Shown: positions 46,121-57,135 of the stretch, piece after piece | Position numbering within the stretch: position 1 is the stretch's first letter | Layout of the letters: each line of letters starts with the position of its first letter | Position numbers and translations under genes: made by a program | Notes under the pieces: model-generated | Told to the model about the DNA's origin: nothing | What the model saw: the letters and a program-made list of their open reading frames with translations, nothing else | Database searches by the model: none | Assembly: GCA_030693535.1 (NCBI GenBank) | Contig: JAUYAL010000074.1 | Location: forward strand, 1-64,000 | Source: Methylotenera sp. | Lineage (GTDB): Bacteria; Pseudomonadota; Gammaproteobacteria; Burkholderiales; Methylophilaceae | Reading direction: 5' to 3' | Length of the DNA: 64,000 nt

Positions 46121-48058
46121 TTGACTCCACTACTCAACAAAATAGATAGCCCGCTTCAACTGCGAGATTTAGAGCGTAAGCTGTTACCAGAACTCGCACA
46201 AGAATTGCGAACATTTTTAATTGATAGTGTAGCCAAAACTGGCGGGCATTTAGCCTCAAATTTAGGCGTGGTTGAACTCACCATTGCATTGCACTATGTA
46301 TTTAATACACCTGATGATAGGCTGGTTTGGGATGTCGGTCACCAAACATACCCTCATAAAATACTGACTGGCAGGCGTGATAACATGCAATCTTTACGTC
46401 AACCCAAAGGGATTGCAGGATTCCCCCGTCGTTCAGAAAGTGAGTATGACACGTTCGGCACAGGTCACTCTAGCACATCCATATCAGCGGCGCTTGGTAT
46501 GGCTGTCGCAGCACAAAAAGCTGGATTAGAAAGACGCGCAATAGCAATTATTGGCGATGGTGCAATGACAGCGGGCATGGCTTTTGAGGCTTTGAATAAT
46601 GCTGGCAGCATGAACGCCAACTTATTAGTGATACTTAATGACAACGATATGAGTATTTCAAACAATGTTGGCGCTCTCAATAACTACCTTTCTAAATTAC
46701 TTTCTAGCCGTTTTTATGGCTCTATTAAAAAATCTGGTAAAAAAATACTTTCTTCTGTGCCTCATGTAATGGAATTTGCTAAGCGTGCAGAAGAACATGT
46801 CAAAGGCATGGTGTTGCCTAGTACTCTGTTTGAAGAGTTTGGCTTTAACTATATTGGCCCAATTGATGGGCATGATATGGATGCAATGATTGATACGCTG
46901 AATAACATTAAACAATTAAAAGGGCCACAATTTCTGCATATTGTGACGCAAAAAGGAAAAGGCTTCACACCAGCAGAAGATGACCCTAACAAATTTCATG
47001 GCGTGGGTAAATTTGACCCTTGCAACGGAGATGCTTTAAAAAGCAACACCCAAGAAATTCTGACACCAAAAACTTACACTCAAGTATTTGGTGATTGGCT
47101 AGTTGATATGGCAGAACAGGATGAGCGCCTTGTTGGCATTACTCCAGCCATGTGCGATGGCTCGGGCTTAAATGCATTTTCTGAAAAATTTCCTGAACGT
47201 TATTTTGATGTAGGTATCGCCGAGCAGCACGCCCTCACCTTTGCCGCAGGCATGGCTTGTGATGGTTTGAAGCCAGTCGTAGCAATTTATAGCACATTTT
47301 TACAACGTGCTTACGACCAATTGATTCATGATATTGCACTGCAAAATCTGCCCGTTTTGTTAGCAATTGACCGCGCAGGCTTGGTCGGTGCAGACGGTCC
47401 AACACATGCGGGTAGCTTTGATTTAAGTTATCTACGATGCATTCCAAATATTGTAATCATGGCGCCAAGTGATGAAAATGAATGTAGGCAAATGCTTTAT
47501 ACTGGATTTCAACACAATGGGGTTGTCGCAGTTCGTTATCCGCGTGGCAGTGGAACGGGTGCAATCATTGAGAAAAAAATGCAAACTATTCCGATTGGGA
47601 CAGCTGAAATAGTACGTCATGCAGATGCTAACGGTATCATTGACGGAAGTACCGTGAGTATAAGCATAAGGAACAAACATAAAATCGCCATCCTAAGCTT
47701 TGGCAGTATGCTTAAGGCTAGCTTAGAAGCGGGCGAACGGCTTGATGCTACAGTTGTCAATATGCGCTTTGTAAAGCCAATTGACCTATCGATGCTTGAA
47801 AAACTAGCCAGTGATTATACGCTTATTGTAACAGTGGAAGAAAACTGCATCATGGGTGGTGCAGGCTCCGCAGTCATAGAAGCATTGCAAGCGATACAAA
47901 GCAGAAATACCCAAGATATAAGCAAACAGGAAATTAAAACCCTATGCCTAGGTTTGCCAGATATGTTTATTGAGCATGGCAAGCACGAAACTATGCTAGC
48001 AGAATGTGGTCTAGATGCTACAGGAATTGTATTGGCAATTGCGAAGCGAATAACCTAG
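46121..48058 (+). CDS. dxs: 1-deoxy-D-xylulose-5-phosphate synthase
   Basis: The TPP-dependent first enzyme of the MEP isoprenoid pathway, joining pyruvate and glyceraldehyde 3-phosphate. [15 protein letters not shown] and the [15 protein letters not shown] motif bind TPP, and [15 protein letters not shown] is in the transketolase half. It has 645 aa. The start is TTG at 46121: the next in-frame upstream codon of note is a stop at 46079, and no ATG or GTG lies between. The window has the substrate-side gene (dxs) and the product-side gene (ispA) together. Confidence 0.95.
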   Translation: MTPLLNKIDSPLQLRDLERKLLPELAQELRTFLIDSVAKTGGHLASNLGVVELTIALHYVFNTPDDRLVWDVGHQTYPHKILTGRRDNMQSLRQPKGIAGFPRRSESEYDTFGTGHSSTSISAALGMAVAAQKAGLERRAIAIIGDGAMTAGMAFEALNNAGSMNANLLVILNDNDMSISNNVGALNNYLSKLLSSRFYGSIKKSGKKILSSVPHVMEFAKRAEEHVKGMVLPSTLFEEFGFNYIGPIDGHDMDAMIDTLNNIKQLKGPQFLHIVTQKGKGFTPAEDDPNKFHGVGKFDPCNGDALKSNTQEILTPKTYTQVFGDWLVDMAEQDERLVGITPAMCDGSGLNAFSEKFPERYFDVGIAEQHALTFAAGMACDGLKPVVAIYSTFLQRAYDQLIHDIALQNLPVLLAIDRAGLVGADGPTHAGSFDLSYLRCIPNIVIMAPSDENECRQMLYTGFQHNGVVAVRYPRGSGTGAIIEKKMQTIPIGTAEIVRHADANGIIDGSTVSISIRNKHKIAILSFGSMLKASLEAGERLDATVVNMRFVKPIDLSMLEKLASDYTLIVTVEENCIMGGAGSAVIEALQAIQSRNTQDISKQEIKTLCLGLPDMFIEHGKHETMLAECGLDATGIVLAIAKRIT

Positions 48059-48133
48059 TGATATACTCAACTATTGCATATATCTAGTATCAATTAAGCG
48101 ATAAAACCTAACTATCGCAAAACAGGAATCATA

Positions 48134-48940
48134 ATGAATCAAGCCACACTGCCAAGCTCTATTGAGGACGTACAAAACACGATAGATACACGCCATATTG
48201 CGATTGATAAAGTAGGCATCAAAGCCATTCGTCACCCAGTTGTCGTAAAAGATAAATCTGCTGGCGAACAACACACGGTGGCTATGTTTAACATGTATGT
48301 GCATTTACCACAGCAATTTAAAGGTACGCACATGTCACGTTTTGTTGAAATTCTCAACATGAATGAGCATGCCATTTCTGTGGAATCATTTGAAACCATC
48401 TTGCGAGAAATGGTCAAGCGTTTGGAAGCAGAATCTGGTCATGTCGAAATGACATTTCCTTACTTTGTGAATAAAGCTGCGCCAGTTTCAGGGGTTAAAA
48501 GCTTACTAGATTATGAAGTCACCTTTATTGGTGCTATCAGTCACGATAAAATCGAGATTACAGTGAAAGTTTTAGTGCCAGTTACTAGCCTGTGTCCATG
48601 CAGCAAAAAAATATCTGACTATGGTGCACATAATCAGCGTAGCCATGTAACGGTAACGGCCTTGATTAATGATTTTATTTGGATTGAAGACATTATTGAT
48701 CTCGTTGAAAAACAGGCATCGTGTGAACTTTATGGTTTATTAAAGCGCCCAGATGAAAAATTCGTAACAGAGCGTGCTTACGACAACCCAAAATTTGTTG
48801 AAGATATGGTGCGCGATGTCGCAGCACAACTCAGCGCGGAAAAACGAATCGTTGCCTACACCGTTGAAAGTGAAAACTTCGAAAGCATACATAATCATTC
48901 CGCTTACGCGCTTATTGAGCATGACAAGCGCAAACATTAA
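48134..48940 (+). CDS. folE2: GTP cyclohydrolase FolE2
   Basis: A 268-aa type IB GTP cyclohydrolase that makes dihydroneopterin triphosphate for folate. The [12 protein letters not shown] motif near residue 152 holds the metal-binding Cys. FolE2 proteins accept metals other than zinc, and in several species they replace zinc-dependent FolE under zinc shortage. No zur-type operator was recognised upstream. Methylotrophs use H4MPT as well as folate, so pterin supply fits this host. Confidence 0.94.
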   Translation: MNQATLPSSIEDVQNTIDTRHIAIDKVGIKAIRHPVVVKDKSAGEQHTVAMFNMYVHLPQQFKGTHMSRFVEILNMNEHAISVESFETILREMVKRLEAESGHVEMTFPYFVNKAAPVSGVKSLLDYEVTFIGAISHDKIEITVKVLVPVTSLCPCSKKISDYGAHNQRSHVTVTALINDFIWIEDIIDLVEKQASCELYGLLKRPDEKFVTERAYDNPKFVEDMVRDVAAQLSAEKRIVAYTVESENFESIHNHSAYALIEHDKRKH

Positions 48941-49028
48941 AGGGATGTGCATACCGTTATTAAGAAAAGACAGTCCGATCTCAGGCCTGTTTTTGTGTGG
49001 GTTACATTGGCAAGTTAATTAGCCTAAA

Positions 49029-49685
49029 TTAATATTTTTTTGTTAAGGTAAGCGCAATATCTTGTTGCTTCATATCTAGTCTTTTTAAAGCACTCATCCC
49101 TAGCAATACAATTGAAGGCGAGCCTCCCTCTAATACACTTGCTTCAACCTGACTGAGGGAAACTGAACCAATTTTAAGGCTTGCAATAGTGACCCTATAA
49201 GCGGTTACTATACCATTTGCTGTGCTTACTTGCACAGGTTCACCCCGTTTATAATCAATATTGGCAAACTTGGCATCGCCACTATTGAGCGCCACGGTAG
49301 TTGCTCCCGTATCTAATAAAAATTTGAGTGTGACTCCATTAATTTGGCAGTCAGATACAAAATGTCCTTCTCTATTCGCATACAAGGTAACACGTGAAAC
49401 TCCGGCACTAGCTCCACCTATAGAAGCCGCCTGACCCATGCTTAGCTTTTGGGTTTTTCCTTCAATTTGCAAAGTAGCGGCTTTGCTATCCGCTGCCAAC
49501 AATTTAACCCCCTCGCTGGTTTGGCCTACACTTAAGGTTTTTGGTTTGCCGCCATTAATGATTACCACCGCTTTATTACTAAACAAGCCGACAATATTAA
49601 CTCGCGTATCTGCCATGCAAACACGTGAAGACATTAGCCCAAAAAACAATAGCCCAACAACAAAAATCAATCGATTAGTTAAGGG
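49029..49685 (-). CDS. Retropepsin-like aspartic protease, exported
   Basis: A protein of 218 aa from the start at 49685. A signal or anchor helix (LIFVVGLLFFGLMSSRVC) is followed by a small N-terminal domain (NIVGLFSNKAVVIING) and a single retropepsin domain with FLLDTGATTVALN near residue 116. One catalytic Asp implies a dimer. The family (clan AA, TIGR02281 type) is common in proteobacteria and not well studied. The open frame extends to 49715, but MPLTNRL gives a better signal peptide. Confidence 0.85.
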   Translation of the reverse strand, partial: PLTNRLIFVVGLLFFGLMSSRVCMADTRVNIVGLFSNKAVVIINGGKPKTLSVGQTSEGVKLLAADSKAATLQIEGKTQKLSMGQAASIGGASAGVSRVTLYANREGHFVSDCQINGVTLKFLLDTGATTVALNSGDAKFANIDYKRGEPVQVSTANGIVTAYRVTIASLKIGSVSLSQVEASVLEGGSPSIVLLGMSALKRLDMKQQDIALTLTKKY

Positions 49686-49833
49686 CATTTCTATTAATTC
49701 AATCTTCGTCGTCATACATTATTACTCAAAAAAATTTATATATATCAGACATATACCGCGTCACAGTTTTTTAATAACGCCTAGTCTGACATAGAAACTT
49801 GAATTAATAGAGATACCCTTAATGCAATGGAGT

Positions 49834-51006
49834 TCATCCAAACATTCCTTTTGTATTCTTTTCATGATTTGTTAGCTTCAAGCCTAATCCTATCACCAAC
49901 AAGCCCAAAAGAGGGAAAATTGCTGCCAAGATAAATGTTTGCTGACCACCCAAATATTGCAGTGCATAACCTCCTGCAACACCGCCAATTGTACCGCCTA
50001 TGCCATAAGCCACACTATTGTAAATAGCTTGACCTTTGGCTTGATGGCGTCCATTAAAAAATTTCGCAATCACCTCAACTGAAGCGGCATGAAAACTTCC
50101 GAAAGTAGCTGCATGTAGCATTTGAGCAATCACGAGCAACACAACGTTATCAACTGCAAAGCCTATCATCGCAAATCGAACGACAGCGAGCAACAAGCTG
50201 ATTAACATAATCGTTTTTAAGCTATAGCGTGCCATTATTTTTGGCATTAGCATAAAAATACCTATTTCACATGAAACGCCTACTGCCCACAATAGACCTA
50301 TCATGCCCTTGCCATAACCATGATCGCTTAAATATATAGAGTAAAAATTGTAAAGTACGCCGTGCGCAGTCACCATGAGAGCACATCCAATTAACAATGC
50401 GATTACATTAGGTTGTTTTAGTACCTGCCAAATTGAAAAGTGATCTTGCTCATGCGCAAGCACTTTTGGATCTGGCAAAGTATATGAAAGTATGAATAAA
50501 ACCAGCTGCACTATAAGCAAAAACCACAATAAACTTTCAATTCCAGAAAAATCAATTAAAAAACCCAAAATCACGGCCGCAACAATAAATCCGAAAGACC
50601 CCCACATGCGAATGCGACTGTAATGTCCATTAGTCGTGGCTAAGTGAGCCAGCGTAAGCGATTCAGCCAATGGCAAAGTAGAGCTGGTAAATAAACTTAA
50701 TGATGCCATTACAAAAAATAACCAATAAAATCCATGCGCCCAAAATACTGCTGTAAATCCACATAATCCTAAAAATGCCGTGAGTTTAATCCATTGAACA
50801 CGTTTGCCAGTATGATCCGCCAACCAGCCCCAAAAATTAGGCGCAAAGATTCGGCTGATTTGAAATAAAGACATGAGGATGCCTATATCTGCAGGGCTGA
50901 ATTGTTCTGACTTTAAATACAAACCCCAATAAGGAACAAATGCCCCAACAAAGAAGTAATAAACAAAGTAAAACCGTGAGAGACGCGAATGAAGGCTTGA
51001 ATGCAT
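49834..51006 (-). CDS. MFS transporter, 3-phenylpropionate/HcaT-like family
   Basis: A 390-aa permease with 12 predicted helices. FYFVYYFFVGAFVPYWGLYL at the N-terminus and RIFAPNFWGWLADHTGKR after helix 2 are typical of the MFS_1-like HcaT group. The substrate cannot be told; many annotated members have none proven. A hairpin terminator (51034) separates it from the ydcH-like gene upstream. Confidence 0.88.
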   Translation of the reverse strand: MHSSLHSRLSRFYFVYYFFVGAFVPYWGLYLKSEQFSPADIGILMSLFQISRIFAPNFWGWLADHTGKRVQWIKLTAFLGLCGFTAVFWAHGFYWLFFVMASLSLFTSSTLPLAESLTLAHLATTNGHYSRIRMWGSFGFIVAAVILGFLIDFSGIESLLWFLLIVQLVLFILSYTLPDPKVLAHEQDHFSIWQVLKQPNVIALLIGCALMVTAHGVLYNFYSIYLSDHGYGKGMIGLLWAVGVSCEIGIFMLMPKIMARYSLKTIMLISLLLAVVRFAMIGFAVDNVVLLVIAQMLHAATFGSFHAASVEVIAKFFNGRHQAKGQAIYNSVAYGIGGTIGGVAGGYALQYLGGQQTFILAAIFPLLGLLVIGLGLKLTNHEKNTKGMFG

Positions 51007-51033
51007 TCTAATGTATAGAGTCAGAGGGAATAA

Positions 51034-51059
51034 AAAAAGTCGGCAATTGCCGACTTTTT
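51034..51059. terminator. Bidirectional hairpin terminator
   Basis: AGTCGGC-AATT-GCCGACT (51038-51055) is a perfect 7-bp stem flanked by an A-run and a T-run. It ends the ydcH-like transcript on the minus strand and lies 28 bp upstream of the MFS start. Confidence 0.88.
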
Positions 51060-51072
51060 AAATAACCAAAGC

Positions 51073-51309
51073 TTAAGCTGTAATCATCGTATAAAGTTGA
51101 TCTTTTAGCAACGCGCGTTCTTTTTTCTGACTTGTTAGCACTTCATCAGATACTGGTATGCCCTCGCCCTCTAAACGCTCCACATCTTTTGTGACAACAT
51201 GGTAAGCGTCAAACAACTTCGCGAAATGGGCATTTTCCATTTTTAAAGTGTGTATTTTTTCGCGATGCTCTGGAAATTCGTGCGCCAAATCGTGATGCTC
51301 AATATTCAT
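51073..51309 (-). CDS. YdcH/DUF465 family small protein
   Basis: A 78-aa helical, charged protein. NIEHHDLAHEFPEHREKIHTL and FAKLFDAYHVVTKDVERLE are the DUF465 (YdcH) pattern. Members are widespread and small, with coiled-coil character and no firm function. It appears to be a single-gene transcript ended by the hairpin at 51034. Confidence 0.9.
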   Translation of the reverse strand: MNIEHHDLAHEFPEHREKIHTLKMENAHFAKLFDAYHVVTKDVERLEGEGIPVSDEVLTSQKKERALLKDQLYTMITA

Positions 51310-51453
51310 GGTGTTTCCTTATAAAATAAACAAAGTTGACTCAATATAACTTATTCTTAGCCTGTATTGAAGGTAAAGCAAATCTTTAAACGTATATTAT
51401 AAAACTGCTTCATAAATTCCGCTATGATATGTATCAATCATAACATTCAAATA

Positions 51454-52548
51454 TCAAACAATTTTTGGCGTTGTAGTCACTACGTCAGAATTTTGTGCCC
51501 GATGACGCAATGCGTGATCTATCAACACTAGCGCCAACATCGCTTCTGCAATGGGTGTAGCGCGCACTCCTACGCATGGATCATGCCTACCTGTCGTTTG
51601 CATGGTGACTGCATTACCATTTTTATCGATTGAACGACGCTCTTGCGGAATGCTAGAAGTTGGCTTTAAAGCAACATTCACACGAATCTCTTGACCTGTT
51701 GAAATGCCACCCAAAATACCGCCTGCATGATTGGTCACAAAACCTTGCGGAGTCATCTCGTCAGAATGCACACTACCGCGTTGCGCAATGCTGGCAAAAC
51801 CAGCACCAATTTCCACACCCTTTACCGCATTAATACTCATCATTGCGTAGGCGATTTCAGCATCAAGCCTATCAAATACTGGCTCACCCCAACCAACTGG
51901 CACGCCTTCAGCCACCACTGTGATACGCGCGCCAACAGAATCACGCTCGGAACGAACATTATCTAAATAACTCGCCAATTGCGGCAATATTTCAATGTTA
52001 GGAGAGAAAAAATCATTATCATGATGATTAAGCGCATCCCAGCTCACAAATGGAATATCAATATTGCCCATTTGGCTCATATAGCCACGTATATTGATGC
52101 CAAAACGCTCGCTTAACCACTTCTTCGCAATTGCTCCAGCGGCAACACGCACTGCAGTTTCACGCGCGCTAGAACGACCTCCGCCACGATAATCACGCAC
52201 ACCATATTTTTGCGCATAAGTATAATCTGCATGGCCAGGACGAAATGTATCCATAATCTTAGTGTAATCATGGCTACGTTGATCAGTGTTGCGAATCAAT
52301 AAACCAATTGGCGCACCTGTAGTTTTACCTTCAAAAACACCAGAAAGTATTTCTACTGCATCAGCTTCCTGACGCTGCGTTACATGGCGAGATGTGCCAG
52401 GCTTACGTCTATCCAAATCAATTTGCAGATCTTCTGCACATAAAGTTAATCCTGGTGGACAACCATCCACCACTCCACCTATGGCAGCACCGTGTGACTC
52501 ACCAAATGAAGTTAGCGTAAATAAAGTACCGATTGTATTACCAGACAT
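51454..52548 (-). CDS. aroC: Chorismate synthase
   Basis: A 364-aa FMN-dependent enzyme that makes chorismate from EPSP at the end of the shikimate pathway. [19 protein letters not shown] at the start, [20 protein letters not shown] near 104, and GRSSARETA are family signatures. The GATase gene lies 49 bp upstream in the same direction. Confidence 0.97.
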   Translation of the reverse strand: MSGNTIGTLFTLTSFGESHGAAIGGVVDGCPPGLTLCAEDLQIDLDRRKPGTSRHVTQRQEADAVEILSGVFEGKTTGAPIGLLIRNTDQRSHDYTKIMDTFRPGHADYTYAQKYGVRDYRGGGRSSARETAVRVAAGAIAKKWLSERFGINIRGYMSQMGNIDIPFVSWDALNHHDNDFFSPNIEILPQLASYLDNVRSERDSVGARITVVAEGVPVGWGEPVFDRLDAEIAYAMMSINAVKGVEIGAGFASIAQRGSVHSDEMTPQGFVTNHAGGILGGISTGQEIRVNVALKPTSSIPQERRSIDKNGNAVTMQTTGRHDPCVGVRATPIAEAMLALVLIDHALRHRAQNSDVVTTTPKIV

Positions 52549-52597
52549 GATGCTTTCTCTTGTAAGTTTTCATGATTTTAACATACTGACATCACTA

Positions 52598-53335
52598 TCA
52601 ATACACTAGCCCTTTAATCCACTGCCCATAAACTTGCTTTGCAACTTTATTAAGAAAGAAAGTATGCAGAGGTAAATTCAGTTGCATATCATCCGACTGT
52701 TGCACGGCAGGACTTGAAGCAGAATCTGCCAATTCATCTTTACCAAACTCACACCAATTTTTCACCATATCGGCAGTGACTTCAATATGGCTTTGGAAGG
52801 CCAAATGTTTACCTATTGAAAAGGCTTGGTTCTGGCAGTGAGCGCTGGACAACAGATGCGTTGCACCTTGAGGCAGACTAAACGTCTCTCCATGCCAGTG
52901 AAAACTGTTAAACCTCTCAATTTCACCAAACCAATGTCTAGCTAATTCATTTTCACTGACAACTACTTCGCCCCAGCCTACTTCTTTCACTGGATTTACA
53001 CTAACCATACCACCCAATGCCTTACTAATAATTTGTCCGCCTAAACAATGACCCAGCAAAGGGATATCTGCATCTTTTGCTTCGCGAACTAAATTGAGCA
53101 AAGGTCTAATCCAAGGTAAATCATCATTTACACTCATTGGACCACCCATAATCACTACTCCACTATAGCCTAGTATGGATGATGGCAAAGCCGCTATGTC
53201 ACTGGTATTAATGATGCACCAAGGAATATTTTTTGATGTAAAAAAGTCCCCTAAATATCCAGGGCCTTCATGTGCTACATTCTTAAAAACAATCACTGGC
53301 TTCATGTTCGCAGTTTGTATATTGTCTATATTCAT
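52598..53335 (-). CDS. Class I glutamine amidotransferase-like protein
   Basis: A 245-aa single-domain GATase. The nucleophile Cys is in [10 protein letters not shown] near residue 100, the His in QSHIEV near 190 with the Glu beside it, completing the triad. The ammonia acceptor protein is unknown. It resembles stand-alone GuaA-like amidotransferases. It overlaps rluE by 4 bp at its start. A role in glutamine-type gamma-glutamyl hydrolysis is possible. Confidence 0.85.
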   Translation of the reverse strand: MNIDNIQTANMKPVIVFKNVAHEGPGYLGDFFTSKNIPWCIINTSDIAALPSSILGYSGVVIMGGPMSVNDDLPWIRPLLNLVREAKDADIPLLGHCLGGQIISKALGGMVSVNPVKEVGWGEVVVSENELARHWFGEIERFNSFHWHGETFSLPQGATHLLSSAHCQNQAFSIGKHLAFQSHIEVTADMVKNWCEFGKDELADSASSPAVQQSDDMQLNLPLHTFFLNKVAKQVYGQWIKGLVY

Positions 53336-53886
53336 ATAACGAGTATCTTATGCTGTCCATTCTCAATGCCATCTATCGTGTATTTGCCGATAGCATAACG
53401 AATCAATCTTAATGTAGGAAAACCTATTTTAGCTGTCATGCGCCTAACTTGGCGATTTTTACCCTCACTAATTTTAATTTCTAGCCAACTTGTTGGAATC
53501 GCTTTACGCTCTCGTATTGGTGGATTCCGTAACCATAATGTCGGCGGCTCAGGCATTAGCTTTACCTGTGCAGGTTTTGCTACAAAATCAGACAAATTAA
53601 TACCTAATCTTAATGGCTCTAAATCATCATTGCTTGGCACGCCTTCAACCTGCACCCAATAAATTTTCAATTCTTTATATTTTGGATCACTTAAACGGTG
53701 TTGTAAGTCGCCATCATCAGTTAAAATAAGCAAGCCTTCACTGTCTGTGTCTAAACGTCCAGCGGCATATACTTTTGGTGTTTGAATAAAGTCTTTTAAC
53801 GTAAGGTGCCCAGTATTACCATCCGCAAGCAGATGCGGACTAAATTGGCATACTACGTTAAAGGGTTTGTTGAATAAAATAATCAT
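53332..53886 (-). CDS. rluE: rRNA large subunit pseudouridine synthase, RluE-like
   Basis: A 184-aa RsuA/RluE-family enzyme without an S4 domain. [17 protein letters not shown] near residue 43 has the catalytic Asp, and the KNRQVRRM motif is near 142. RluE modifies U2457 of 23S rRNA in E. coli. It is divergent from icd and coupled to the GATase gene by a 4-bp overlap. Confidence 0.92.
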   Translation of the reverse strand: MIILFNKPFNVVCQFSPHLLADGNTGHLTLKDFIQTPKVYAAGRLDTDSEGLLILTDDGDLQHRLSDPKYKELKIYWVQVEGVPSNDDLEPLRLGINLSDFVAKPAQVKLMPEPPTLWLRNPPIRERKAIPTSWLEIKISEGKNRQVRRMTAKIGFPTLRLIRYAIGKYTIDGIENGQHKILVI

Positions 53887-53959
53887 TTGCTAAGCTAAAA
53901 TAATAGGGCTTACATTATCTTGAATCATAACGTTAGGGAAATACTTTAGGAATATAAAC

Positions 53960-55216
53960 ATGGCTACAAAAAACAATATCACAGGAAAAATTATCGTCCC
54001 AGCAACTGGAGAAAAAATTACAGTAAACGCTGATAATTCACTCAATGTACCAAATCAGCCTATTATCCCATTTATTGAGGGTGATGGTATAGGTGTAGAT
54101 ATTACCCCACCAATGATTAAGGTGGTGGATGCTGCCGTAAACAAAGCTTATGGCAATGCGCGTAAAATTTCATGGATGGAAGTTTATGCTGGCGAAAAAG
54201 CCACTAAGGTCTATGGTGCAAATGATTGGTTACCGTCAGAAACCATGATAGCAGTTCGTGACTATGTTGTTTCTATCAAAGGTCCTTTGACAACGCCAGT
54301 AGGCGGTGGCATTCGCTCATTGAACGTTTCACTTCGTCAGGAGCTAGATTTATACGTATGTTTACGCCCCGTGCAATATTTTACTGGCGTACCTAGCCCA
54401 GTGAAGCATCCGGAGAAAACTGACATGGTCATTTTCCGCGAAAATACTGAAGATATTTACGCTGGAATCGAATGGGCCGCAGGCACAGATGAAGTAGCTA
54501 AAGTAATTCAATTTTTAAGTGATATGGGTATGCGTAAAAAAATTCGCTTCCCCGAATCATCGGCTATCGGCATTAAACCTGTTTCAATTGATGGTAGTAA
54601 ACGCCTAGTTCGCAAAGCAATTCAATACGCTATAGATAATAATCGTAGATCACTTACTATTGCCCACAAAGGCAATATTATGAAGTTCACTGAAGGTGGC
54701 TTTAGAGACTGGGGTTATGAAGTTGCTAAACAGGAATTTGGTGCTATTGAAATCGATGGTGGTCCATGGTGTAAATTACCCAATGGCATGATTATTAAAG
54801 ACTGTATAGCTGATGCATTTTTACAAGAAATTCTATTGCATCCACAGGATTATGATGTCGTTGCAACGCTTAACTTAAACGGCGACTACATGAGCGATGC
54901 ACTTGCTGCACAAGTAGGTGGCATTGGTATTGCGCCAGGAGCAAATTTAAGTGATACCGTAGCAATGTTTGAAGCAACGCACGGCACAGCACCAAAAATT
55001 GCAGGGAAAGACCTAGCAAACCCAAGTTCTATTATACTTTCCGCTGAAATGATGTTACGTCATTTAGGTTGGACTGAAGCTGCAGATTTAGTCATTAAAG
55101 GAGTTGCGAAAGCGATTCTTGCTAAACGAGTGACAGGTGACTTTTCAAATGAAATGGAAGGTGCTACACAAGTAGGAACTGCTCAGTTTGGTGAAGAAAT
55201 TATTGCCAATATGTAA
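53960..55216 (+). CDS. icd: NADP-dependent isocitrate dehydrogenase
   Basis: A 418-aa E. coli-type ICDH of the citric acid cycle. [17 protein letters not shown] near residue 37 starts the fold, [13 protein letters not shown] near 112 holds the Ser phosphorylated by AceK in enteric relatives, and [13 protein letters not shown] near 305 is the metal and substrate region. No aceK is in the window. A 31-nt palindrome and a second hairpin follow it (55236, 55296). Confidence 0.97.
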   Translation: MATKNNITGKIIVPATGEKITVNADNSLNVPNQPIIPFIEGDGIGVDITPPMIKVVDAAVNKAYGNARKISWMEVYAGEKATKVYGANDWLPSETMIAVRDYVVSIKGPLTTPVGGGIRSLNVSLRQELDLYVCLRPVQYFTGVPSPVKHPEKTDMVIFRENTEDIYAGIEWAAGTDEVAKVIQFLSDMGMRKKIRFPESSAIGIKPVSIDGSKRLVRKAIQYAIDNNRRSLTIAHKGNIMKFTEGGFRDWGYEVAKQEFGAIEIDGGPWCKLPNGMIIKDCIADAFLQEILLHPQDYDVVATLNLNGDYMSDALAAQVGGIGIAPGANLSDTVAMFEATHGTAPKIAGKDLANPSSIILSAEMMLRHLGWTEAADLVIKGVAKAILAKRVTGDFSNEMEGATQVGTAQFGEEIIANM

Positions 55217-55235
55217 GTTTTAAGGCCACAAGCCG

Positions 55236-55266
55236 TTATCATATTAAAACTGTTTTAATATGATAA
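55236..55266. terminator. 31-nt perfect palindrome after icd
   Basis: TTATCATATTAAAAC (55236-55250) and GTTTTAATATGATAA (55252-55266) are exact complements about a single T. It follows the icd stop by 19 bp. The stem is almost all A/T and no long T-run follows, so a weak terminator or a protein-binding site are both possible. Confidence 0.5.
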
Positions 55267-55295
55267 AAGAAGGTTTTGTTCATAATACAGCTAAA

Positions 55296-55317
55296 TTTGC
55301 ACCCAATTAGGTGCAAA
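55296..55317. other. Hairpin in the pilB 5' region
   Basis: TTTGCACC (55296-55303) and GGTGCAAA (55310-55317) form a perfect 8-bp stem with a 6-nt loop, 85 bp before the pilB start. No T-run follows. It may be a terminator remnant or a leader structure of pilB. Confidence 0.45.
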
Positions 55318-55402
55318 GTCTTTACAAAGAAAAAACTAAAGGGCATTATTAGTTTGATAAAAATAATTGGAAAAGCTTTTTAACGCTAATTAAATATAAT
55401 TT

Positions 55403-57121
55403 ATGGCTACAGCAGCTTCAACAACCAAACTGAGCGGTCTCGCCCGCACTCTAATTCAAGAAAAATTGCTTTCTGAAGATGAAGCAACTGCGATACAAAC
55501 GCAGGCAAATTCCGTTAAAAATCCATTTATTACTCAAGTTATTCAAAGCAGAAAATTAAGTGCTCAGGCCATCGCTGAGGCATCCGCTAAGGCATTTGGC
55601 TTTCCCTACTTTAATTTAGATTCATTTAATACAGATTATCTGCCTACCAAAAAAATTGATTCTAAATTGATGCAATCCAACCGCGTGATGGCATTGCAAG
55701 TTCGAAACAATGTACTTTTTGTCGCCATTTCCGACCCAACCAATTTACACGCACTTGATAGTGTTCAATTCCAAATGGGTATGGCCTTGTCACCTATCGT
55801 CGTAGAGGACGATAAGCTAGGGCGTTGGATAGATAAAATTGTAGAATCAAGCGACACCAGCATGAAATCATTAAATGTCGATGATGAATTCGATTTAGGT
55901 GGGGATGTTGGTGAACCGATTGAAGATGAAGCTCAAACCCTAGAAGTCGATGATGCGCCCGTTGTTAAGTTTCTAAATAAAATGTTATTAGACGCCATCA
56001 ATATGGGTGCTTCAGATTTACATTTTGAACCTTATGAGAAATTTTACCGCGTCCGCTATCGTGTTGACGGGATTCTTCGCGAAATCACGCAACCACCACT
56101 GGCAATTAAAGAGAAACTGGCATCTCGCATTAAAGTGATTTCCAGTATGGATATCTCAGAAAAACGCATTCCACAAGATGGTCGCATGAAGCTAGTACTA
56201 TCTAAAACGCGAACTATTGATTTTCGTGTTAGCACATTACCTCTCATCAATGGTGAAAAAATTGTAATGCGAATTTTAGACCCATCAAGTGCCACACTCG
56301 GCATTGAGGCTTTAGGCTATGAGCCTAAGCAAAAAGATGCATTATTAAGTGCGGTCAGTCGCCCTTATGGTCTGGTTTTGGTTACAGGTCCGACCGGTTC
56401 AGGTAAAACCGTGTCACTTTATACTTGCCTAAATATACTAAACAATCCTGGAGTGAATATTGCCACTGCAGAAGATCCATGTGAAATTCCACTTGCTGGA
56501 ATTAATCAGGTAAACGTGAATGACAAGCAAGGTTTAACTTTTGCTGCCGCCTTAAAATCTTTCTTACGTCAAGATCCAGACATTATCATGATTGGTGAGA
56601 TTCGTGACTTAGAAACTGCCGACATGGCGATTAAAGCAGCTTCAACTGGGCACATGGTGCTTTCTACATTACATACTAACGATGCGCCATCTACGCTAAC
56701 TCGCTTATTGAATATGGGTGTTGCGCCCTTTAATATTGCCTCTGCCGTGTCACTCATTACCGCACAGCGCCTAGCTAGACGTTTATGCAAAAACTGTAAA
56801 GTACCATTAGATGTTCCAAAGGAAGCCTTACTTGGCGTAGGTTTTACAGAGGAAGATTTAGACGGGACTTGGCAACTGTATGGCCCCAAAGAAGGGGGTT
56901 GCGAACTTTGCAATAATGGTTACAAGGGGCGAGTAGGTATTTACCAAGTGATGCCAATCACTGATGCAATCAGTCGTATTATTATGAAAAGTGGCACAGC
57001 ACATGACATTGCCGATCAGGCAAAGATTGAAGGTGTCAAAGACTTACGTCAATCTGGCTTGATTAAAGTAATGCAAGGCTTAACTTCCGTCGAAGAAGTT
57101 CAATCTTGTACAAATGAATAA
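55403..57121 (+). CDS. pilB: Type IV pilus extension ATPase PilB
   Basis: A 572-aa hexameric motor that polymerises pilin. The N-terminus LSGLARTLIQEKLLSEDEA matches PilB. Walker A GPTGSGKT is at 329, Walker B DPDIIMIGEIRDLETADM near 390, and the CKNC...CELC zinc motif near 465-500. No clear Shine-Dalgarno precedes ATG 55403. It is followed by pilC after 14 bp. It differs from the PilB-like gene at 28259, which lacks this N-terminus. Confidence 0.95.
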   Translation: MATAASTTKLSGLARTLIQEKLLSEDEATAIQTQANSVKNPFITQVIQSRKLSAQAIAEASAKAFGFPYFNLDSFNTDYLPTKKIDSKLMQSNRVMALQVRNNVLFVAISDPTNLHALDSVQFQMGMALSPIVVEDDKLGRWIDKIVESSDTSMKSLNVDDEFDLGGDVGEPIEDEAQTLEVDDAPVVKFLNKMLLDAINMGASDLHFEPYEKFYRVRYRVDGILREITQPPLAIKEKLASRIKVISSMDISEKRIPQDGRMKLVLSKTRTIDFRVSTLPLINGEKIVMRILDPSSATLGIEALGYEPKQKDALLSAVSRPYGLVLVTGPTGSGKTVSLYTCLNILNNPGVNIATAEDPCEIPLAGINQVNVNDKQGLTFAAALKSFLRQDPDIIMIGEIRDLETADMAIKAASTGHMVLSTLHTNDAPSTLTRLLNMGVAPFNIASAVSLITAQRLARRLCKNCKVPLDVPKEALLGVGFTEEDLDGTWQLYGPKEGGCELCNNGYKGRVGIYQVMPITDAISRIIMKSGTAHDIADQAKIEGVKDLRQSGLIKVMQGLTSVEEVQSCTNE

Positions 57122-57135
57122 TATAGGAAATCATC

